50,746 nucleotides of DNA from Methanobacteriota archaeon (GTDB lineage Archaea; Thermoplasmatota; Thermoplasmata; Methanomassiliicoccales; Methanomethylophilaceae). The notes below the pieces were generated by a model that searched no databases, was not told the origin of the DNA, and saw only the letters and a program-made list of their open reading frames with translations. Positions 46,301 through 50,746 of this stretch are shown here, in pieces (the stretch's first letter is position 1; each line of letters opens with the position of its first letter). A program made the position numbers and the translations under genes. The stretch is from assembly GCA_023402275.1 (NCBI GenBank), contig JAEXCH010000017.1, forward strand, positions 1 through 50,746, in the 5' to 3' direction.

Positions 46301-49300
46301 TGCCCCGCCAATATCAGTTTGCCAGTATGTGGTAGATAGATCAGCACTGCTTTTAATAAAATATTGATGAGATATTCCATTCTCTATTACATTGCGGAGA
46401 GTATAGGTGAATTCTCCATCGGGCATAACGACTTGACCTGCCCATTTATCCACATAGTTCAGATCAGTATCGTACACATTCTGAGTGTATGTGTCAAATA
46501 TTAATCCATGCGAGTACTGCAGATAATGGTAGAAATCTGTTGTTGATACAGATGGGCATGTTGCCACGGACATTCCTGTTGAAAGATCCACCTTATATAT
46601 CTTATCAAGAACCCTAGTGTAGAGATAATCTCCAACAACCAGAGGTACAGATGCGTGTCCGGTCCAACGCATTTGCCCTGGATCAACTATCCCAACTCCG
46701 AATGCCCAATTCATAATCAGATCATCATCCAGCGTAGGTGTTCCAGAGTTGACTATATACTCGGGAGTCGCAGAGAGAGAATAATATCTATAAGAGACAC
46801 TGATTGCTGTATCCTCTGTTACACCTTCGAGTCTGATAGTGTGTGTGTCATAGTATTGTGTTCCTTTTGAATTTTTAACTACCCACTCTACAAATTCAAA
46901 GCTGGTGGATTCCTCATATTTCAGAACTAGTACATCAGTACTCTTAACCTGTCCGCCTTTTGTGAAAACATCTCCATTCAATTTTGCATGTACTGTCCCA
47001 ACATCAGAATCAAAGGTGACTGTCCCCCCAGATATACCAGACTCAACTGTAACATTATAAGTGGCATTGATAGTCGGATCGGATAGTAAACTAACAGTTA
47101 TGGTCGCGGTTCCGGCCCCTATAGCTTTAATCACTCCATCATTTACAGAAACAACGATGGGGCTGGATGAGGTCCATTTTAATTCTCTGTATGTAGCATT
47201 GTTAGGTTCTATCAAGGGATATAGGATTTTTGTTTCACCAAGCCTAAGTGTTCCTTCTGTCTCAGTAAGTGATATTCCTATTGTATCTATATCATAGACA
47301 CTAAGCGTATAATTAACTGCATATCCTCCATCAACCGTAGTACATGTGATGATCGTTGTCCCCTTACTGATCGCTGAAACCAGACCAGTCTGTGAGACCG
47401 TCGCAACATTTTCATCACTTGATGACCATATCAGCCTTTTGTTTGACGCATTCTCGGGATTAATAATGGGTTCAAGTTGTATGGTTTCTCCAACATATAT
47501 TTCCCCTTCTTTTGGATCGATATCTATTCCTTCCACAGGTACATCTGTGACTCCACTGTAGGCTGGTATCTTGACCATCCGCCCCATATCATTACAGATC
47601 CATCCACCATCATCAACATAAAGTGTGGACCCGTCCATAAACACCACATCTTTGAGGTTGGGGCAAGAGTCAAAAATATCTGCGGAAAGATGATTTATCG
47701 TGGATGGGAATACTATTGTCTCCAAATTTGGATTATTGGACAATTCTAATGACAGTACACCATATGGAAGGATTAGATTCTTAATCAGAGTACCTTTTAA
47801 ACTCACACTTACAACTGCCTGATCATAGGAGTTTCCTACGTAGGTAGCCTCTACTATTCGTGGAATTTGCAATGAATCTGATGCAAATACATCTCCTTCT
47901 GCATATAGCTGAACTGTAGTAATCATGGATCTATAACTATACCTTGGATCCGACTTTAAAATAACGTTAGGAATGTATATTGGAGGGTTATTAGGTATGG
48001 TAATATCCACACTTACATTATCATCATTGACTTCAACCACGTAAAACATAGTAAGTATTCCCCCGAATACATACAGATTATAGATTCCAGACGGTATGTT
48101 TTCAAAGGTGTATCTATCTCTTGAATCCAAGTTCGTACTTTCAATAAGTTTACCACCTTCAGAAAGCAAAGATACCACTATGCTCTCATAAGTATCGTTT
48201 GCATTTGTCAATTCCACTCTACCTGAAATAGAGTATTCGCCCACAATAATCTCTTCTACTACAGATATTATACAATATGCTTCTTCATATTCTTCTGCAT
48301 TATTGAATACTTTAGCAGATATCTTTGTCTGCCCAATGCCATTCGTAATTATTGATCCGCCTGATGATATGGTTGCTACCTCAGGATTTTCGCTTGACCA
48401 CTCTACTTTTTTATTTGTTGCATTGGCAGGGAACACACTTGCTTTAAGTGTGATTGAGTTTGAATCCTCAAGGTACAATTCTATAATTTCATTATTTTCG
48501 ATCGGAACTCCATTATGAATAAGTGTTACTACCAAAGCATCTACTATTTTCTTTTCAGTAACTGTTATGTTGCATTCTACTCTTTTGCTGATGTTATTGG
48601 AATCGTCTCCAGGATATGCATAGATAGTAACATTACCCTGTCCTACAGCTTTAACATATCCTCCTAGTACTGTTGCAATATTATTGTCGCTTGATTCCCA
48701 TTTTATAGTTTTATTAGCGACATTGGCAGGGAGGATTACTGGCCTTAGCAGTAGCGACTCCCCTTCTTCAAGATTTTTGACTGATGCATCAAATGATATT
48801 GATTCTACATTTGTGGATGGAGCTGTCCATGCAGGAATTTTTTGTATTGCTCCTATCTTCCCTTCGTTACCAGATATTGCATCTCCCTTACCTTTTATGA
48901 AACCCTCTGCATCGATATAGAATGGCGACCCCTCTTCAAATATCACTTCCTCAACGGTGATATTATAGAACATTGGCGCGCCAGTCATCTCATACAATTC
49001 GAATGATCCAAACAAACTTTGGATATAAATAACAGAAGCAGGTATATAGAGTGACTTTGTCTTATCTCCAACACTTTGTAATTGCAAATTAAGTGTTGTT
49101 ATGCCAAATGGCAACTTAAATGAATCCAGCGGATTAGTTGCATCATGCTTACCTAATGCAGGATTAGCTAAGACAGTAACGGCATAATCTATATCCTCAT
49201 ATGTAATCAATTCAGGTACATCTACGTTCCCAGATGCTACAATGGCCGAAATCCTTGCGGTTTGCGTATTTGGATCCAAATATGCTAGAATATTTGCATT

Positions 49301-49762
49301 CTCACTAGTATCGCCAACAGCAACTCTTATTTCGATAGAATCCTTTCGCTTATCCAGTTTTATCTCTTCAATTTCAATATCATTGTCTGAAACCGTTACA
49401 TTCCTGAATATAGTGTCTGTCGTTACTAGTCCAAACACATACACCCCATATTCGCCATTGGGAACGTTACTTAGAGAGAATATGCCCGAATCATCCACAT
49501 GTGTAATTGATAGTGTTTTTTTGCTGTCGTTGTCTCTCAAAAAAATTCTGAGGTCACTTAATTTTGTACTCTCATCCGTTCCATTGACTATCGTACCGGA
49601 TACTTGGTATCCATCCCCATTACTGGTGATACCGTTGGTCACAGTCTCTTCCGCGGACACAGGATTCCAAAAACTGTTGTCGTTATCCTGTGATCCTCCT
49701 ACGCAAACTGTGAAACTCACAGAAAGCATCAATGCTACAACTAGCACTGACATGATTTTCAT
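43376..49762 (-). CDS. Giant surface adhesin (about 2128 residues)
   Basis: Order from the N-terminus: signal peptide (MKIMSVLVVALMLSVSF...), Cna-B/carboxypeptidase-regulatory-like domain (about 47-121), leucine-rich-like part (155-290), two Big_2 (317-504), second Cna-B-like (507-587), leucine-rich-like part (600-734), two Big_2 (740-907), a short beta domain (910-994), a PQQ-type propeller (1000-1387), a DUF4430-like domain (1394-1487; LGEALTAMGCIILEEDGQTS, AYRWSEKSSRWEA), four Big_2 (1520-1874), a C-terminal module (1880-2094) and a membrane helix (2097-2120). Eight Big_2 units show the 'W.SS...ATV...G' pattern. The start is 49762, before the signal peptide; 38 upstream in-frame codons have no such signal. 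It combines the domain types of all its neighbours, and the shared motif lies 134 bp upstream. Probably an adhesin or ligand-display stalk. Confidence 0.8.
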   Translation of the reverse strand: MKIMSVLVVALMLSVSFTVCVGGSQDNDNSFWNPVSAEETVTNGITSNGDGYQVSGTIVNGTDESTKLSDLRIFLRDNDSKKTLSITHVDDSGIFSLSNVPNGEYGVYVFGLVTTDTIFRNVTVSDNDIEIEEIKLDKRKDSIEIRVAVGDTSENANILAYLDPNTQTARISAIVASGNVDVPELITYEDIDYAVTVLANPALGKHDATNPLDSFKLPFGITTLNLQLQSVGDKTKSLYIPASVIYIQSLFGSFELYEMTGAPMFYNITVEEVIFEEGSPFYIDAEGFIKGKGDAISGNEGKIGAIQKIPAWTAPSTNVESISFDASVKNLEEGESLLLRPVILPANVANKTIKWESSDNNIATVLGGYVKAVGQGNVTIYAYPGDDSNNISKRVECNITVTEKKIVDALVVTLIHNGVPIENNEIIELYLEDSNSITLKASVFPANATNKKVEWSSENPEVATISSGGSIITNGIGQTKISAKVFNNAEEYEEAYCIISVVEEIIVGEYSISGRVELTNANDTYESIVVSLLSEGGKLIESTNLDSRDRYTFENIPSGIYNLYVFGGILTMFYVVEVNDDNVSVDITIPNNPPIYIPNVILKSDPRYSYRSMITTVQLYAEGDVFASDSLQIPRIVEATYVGNSYDQAVVSVSLKGTLIKNLILPYGVLSLELSNNPNLETIVFPSTINHLSADIFDSCPNLKDVVFMDGSTLYVDDGGWICNDMGRMVKIPAYSGVTDVPVEGIDIDPKEGEIYVGETIQLEPIINPENASNKRLIWSSSDENVATVSQTGLVSAISKGTTIITCTTVDGGYAVNYTLSVYDIDTIGISLTETEGTLRLGETKILYPLIEPNNATYRELKWTSSSPIVVSVNDGVIKAIGAGTATITVSLLSDPTINATYNVTVESGISGGTVTFDSDVGTVHAKLNGDVFTKGGQVKSTDVLVLKYEESTSFEFVEWVVKNSKGTQYYDTHTIRLEGVTEDTAISVSYRYYSLSATPEYIVNSGTPTLDDDLIMNWAFGVGIVDPGQMRWTGHASVPLVVGDYLYTRVLDKIYKVDLSTGMSVATCPSVSTTDFYHYLQYSHGLIFDTYTQNVYDTDLNYVDKWAGQVVMPDGEFTYTLRNVIENGISHQYFIKSSADLSTTYWQTDIGGAFYRPYAVQNGVFLDNYFYWISVDLTTSGSVGDMRALRSINIATGEIVDTMVFNSIEGHMLDDGWVSTDGSRIYMTAYTAGLFSSGDAYSKVAYAEVNKGKFSNESYLQLTTKSHTSAFIVFNDRAYVQDGNVLNVYKKIDNGFELAYRTTISDNTHGGIVVDTSHAGEDGKGDVYIYLLPYRPVNGDLYIFSDRPGQEEGKYRVYSDLVKPQYGSQSIRAGPNGELLWYNDTGLVFSVSVKPDEWVKEYGVFIQMEGIGYWTETSGSTLGEALTAMGCIILEEDGQTSISLDGQTIYAYRWSEKSSRWEATVNVNGHFTETVIILSEGRPNLTTKWYYEDNNSKIIGYNVNEIINSDIPYGSFLVKEQPTPVTSISIDMEDAIIQKYGKLSLTATINPGSADSRVIWSSSNTYIATVDQNGNVKGVNKGLVKITATSVEDPLINAVCYVYVIGYEHDVPVSNIVLSNTQLSVIPGTSMKIQGYANPMSASNTEIIWKSSDDSVVQIDENGNIIANKLGTVTLTAISVWNPFITAECIVTVEHGSSSATEITLDSNEVSLDVGGTKKLTATVTPQNASNRDVVWESSNEAIAVVDTNGNVVALSAGVAIIFAKTSDGSKVATCIVTVEGSGSTTTDVLVMNQNILTLTVGGSNVLVASLSSGSLEGKTIRWSSSNSAIAMVDSNGIVTATGKGTATITATLMSSQGMGITSAACMVTVEDKSGETEESTVKTEIVNGVNGQIVETTVKPSISRDSARVSSSNVDSIVSQIEEAKKTAGNGVSSVINLDIGSARQLSIPSPSKIANAGAGIQIMSAHGSVDIPNSVLRGMVSGKVGDLTITVGSVDRNELMKDHRDRLGSNDVIVEFAAHVGSTSIHQFNGDVKISVPHTIINGSNIDDMFVWHLKDDGTVDEMEFTYKNGHIVVSSDHFSHFAIGYNNGEDGGLDLVAVGVLIAVIVALVFAALFLAWRAKEEKA

Positions 49763-49891
49763 TTTACCCAAGTCTATTTCCCCCCTATGCTTCAGACATG
49801 CTGTGCAACGATCCACTCCATCCGGCATATCAATACGAAGTCTAGTCAGTAATAGCGTGATTGTAGTATTTAACAAGGGTCGACTTTTTTC

Positions 49892-49926
49892 AACCTTATT
49901 GCATCCAACATGGATTTATTTAAATA
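49892..49926 (-). promoter_or_regulatory. Shared 17-bp motif and TATA box of the giant adhesin gene
   Basis: AACCTTATTGCATCCAA (+ strand) at 49892-49908 with TATTTAAATAAA (49915-49926, minus strand) just upstream. Expected transcription start (about 49896) falls inside the motif, with a leader of about 134 bases. In the rest of the gap (49927-50393) I see only a weak ATTGCATCC match at 50256-50264. Confidence 0.6.
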
Positions 49927-50393
49927 GATATCAAACCAACTCGATTTTAGGAATTTCTACAAAAATAGATCACTTTTAATCAAATATGGCGTTGATACCA
50001 CAATGACGATCAATAAGAGATCTATCTTTTTTGTAAAAGGCTGAAATATATCTGGATGATGTCTGACCTATTACTCTCATCTTAAAAATGAAGATCGGTC
50101 AGATACATCGGCAATATTTATCTTATTTCCATTACATTTCCACAACACATTGTTACAAAACACCATATGGATGGATATAACTTGTCGGCAATTGTTGTAA
50201 GTTCATCCAAGGCAGATGGTTTTATCTAGTTGTAAGTCTAACACAGTATTGGTCAATTGCATCCGCCCCCCTGGTATGATGCCTTTGCCCACCTTTATTT
50301 TTCCATGCCAAATGGTCTTCAATCTCAAATTTATGTGATTTGGAAAAAATATACCGAACAAATATTCATTACAAGATTAAAGCGTTTGAAATA

Positions 50394-50417
50394 GAAGAGG
50401 AGTTTTCACTCCTCTTC
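50394..50417 (-). terminator. Hairpin spanning the stop codon of the winged-helix gene
   Basis: GAAGAGGAG-TGAAAA-CTCCTCTTC on the minus strand, nine perfect pairs; the loop begins with the TGA stop. It may end transcription or stabilise the 3' end. Confidence 0.55.
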
Positions 50418-50696
50418 ATCAACATCTTCGATACCTTCACGGATCGATGCATCGATCGCTGCCAATTGTGAGGCTATATCCTTTCCCTTTTCAGTAAGGG
50501 TGTAGATGTGTGTGAGTTTTGGCTTCCTGACCACTTTGATCTCGACCAAACCTACTGCCTTCAGATCCTTAGCAACATTCTTTGCTGTGTCGTAATTCTT
50601 TATCGCTCTTCTGAGTTGGCCCGCCTGAAGTTCGCCATCCGCTTCGTGCAGGACGATCAGAAGTCTGTATCCATTTCCAAGACCCCTGTACGTCAT
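50406..50696 (-). CDS. Small winged-helix transcription regulator
   Basis: A 96-residue protein with a single winged helix: helix-turn-helix region ELQAGQLRRAIKNYDTAKNV followed by a wing (VRKPKLTHIYTLTEKGKDIA) and an acidic C-terminal helix. It resembles MarR/PadR-type archaeal regulators; I cannot place it in a specific subfamily. An inverted repeat lies between its TATA box and ATG, so autoregulation is likely. It is the nearest regulator to the giant adhesin gene, on the same strand. Confidence 0.7.
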   Translation of the reverse strand: MTYRGLGNGYRLLIVLHEADGELQAGQLRRAIKNYDTAKNVAKDLKAVGLVEIKVVRKPKLTHIYTLTEKGKDIASQLAAIDASIREGIEDVDEEE

Positions 50697-50731
50697 ATTA
50701 CTTTTTAGTAATGACGAATTAAGATATATAA
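50697..50731 (-). promoter_or_regulatory. Promoter with palindromic operator of the winged-helix gene
   Basis: Arms ATTACT (50697-50702) and AGTAAT (50707-50712) with a 4-base spacer directly precede the ATG. The TATA-like TTATATATC (about 50723-50731, minus strand) lies about 25 bp upstream of the predicted transcription start inside the palindrome. Confidence 0.55.
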
Positions 50732-50746
50732 TTTTTCATCATATAC

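Noticed and set aside
49763..49876. Longer start of the giant adhesin
   Set aside because: The 38 upstream codons would bury the signal peptide, and the start at 49762 directly precedes it.
1..50746. tRNA or rRNA genes
   Set aside because: No T-loop or A/B-box-like pattern and no rRNA-like stretch was found on either strand on reading; a covariance search was not possible here.

Overview
The window looks like a chromosomal segment of a methanogen-type archaeon, most likely of the Methanomassiliicoccales (Thermoplasmatota). This rests on archaeal informational genes (an Orc1/Cdc6 initiator, an Ncs6-type tRNA thiolase, archaeal TATA boxes about 25 bp before starts, GGTGA-type ribosome binding sites), a cobyric acid synthase with a cysteine-rich N-terminus, a PUA/PAPS-reductase/ferredoxin fusion, and large Big_2/leucine-rich surface proteins like those of gut methanogens. 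Of 35 genes I accept, none ends in TAG (28 TGA, 7 TAA), as expected of a pyrrolysine-using lineage. The lineage is an inference; no rRNA, tRNA or mcr gene is present to prove it.

Left part (1-16.2 kb), core metabolism and DNA maintenance: an AddB-like nuclease cut by the window edge, an AddA-like UvrD helicase-nuclease, a CtpE-like P-type ATPase, a DnaQ-like exonuclease, a membrane protein, a ThiS/MoaD-like sulfur carrier, two overlapping CobQ paralogues (one lacking the amidotransferase domain), an Mre11-like nuclease overlapped by a membrane-anchored Rad50/YhaN-like ATPase, and an aminotransferase.

Middle part (16.3-29.4 kb): a probable GNAT-type toxin-antitoxin pair, a flavoprotein, then a sulfur/cysteine cluster (PAPS-reductase fusion, cysE, cysS, radical SAM) interrupted by a 1.66-kb block carrying a DUF4143 ATPase. 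This block is bounded by perfect 19-bp direct repeats, so it looks like a recent insertion. On the opposite strand follow ncs6, cdc6, a NIF3-like protein, a DUF4443-type regulator and a tandem zinc-ribbon protein.

Right part (29.5-50.7 kb), all on the minus strand, is an accessory surface/uptake region. One operon (36058 down to 29527) encodes a BtuF/FecB-like binding protein fused to a transcobalamin-like (DUF4430-like) domain, a PQQ-type propeller protein with the same extra domain, a FecCD permease, its ATPase and a seven-zinc-ribbon protein. Around it lie two secreted paralogues showing signs of gene conversion, a BspA-like leucine-rich protein, a 741-residue Big_2 protein and a 2128-residue adhesin with eight Big_2-like domains. 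A 17-bp motif (consensus AACCTTATTGCATCCAA on the + strand) lies just downstream of TATA-like boxes before the operon, both secreted paralogues, the giant adhesin and the four-zinc-ribbon protein. I read this as one regulon for capturing a cofactor-like ligand at the cell surface, possibly a corrinoid, with the zinc-ribbon/helix-turn-helix proteins as candidate regulators. The ligand and the regulator are inferences. A small winged-helix regulator with a palindrome over its own promoter closes the window.
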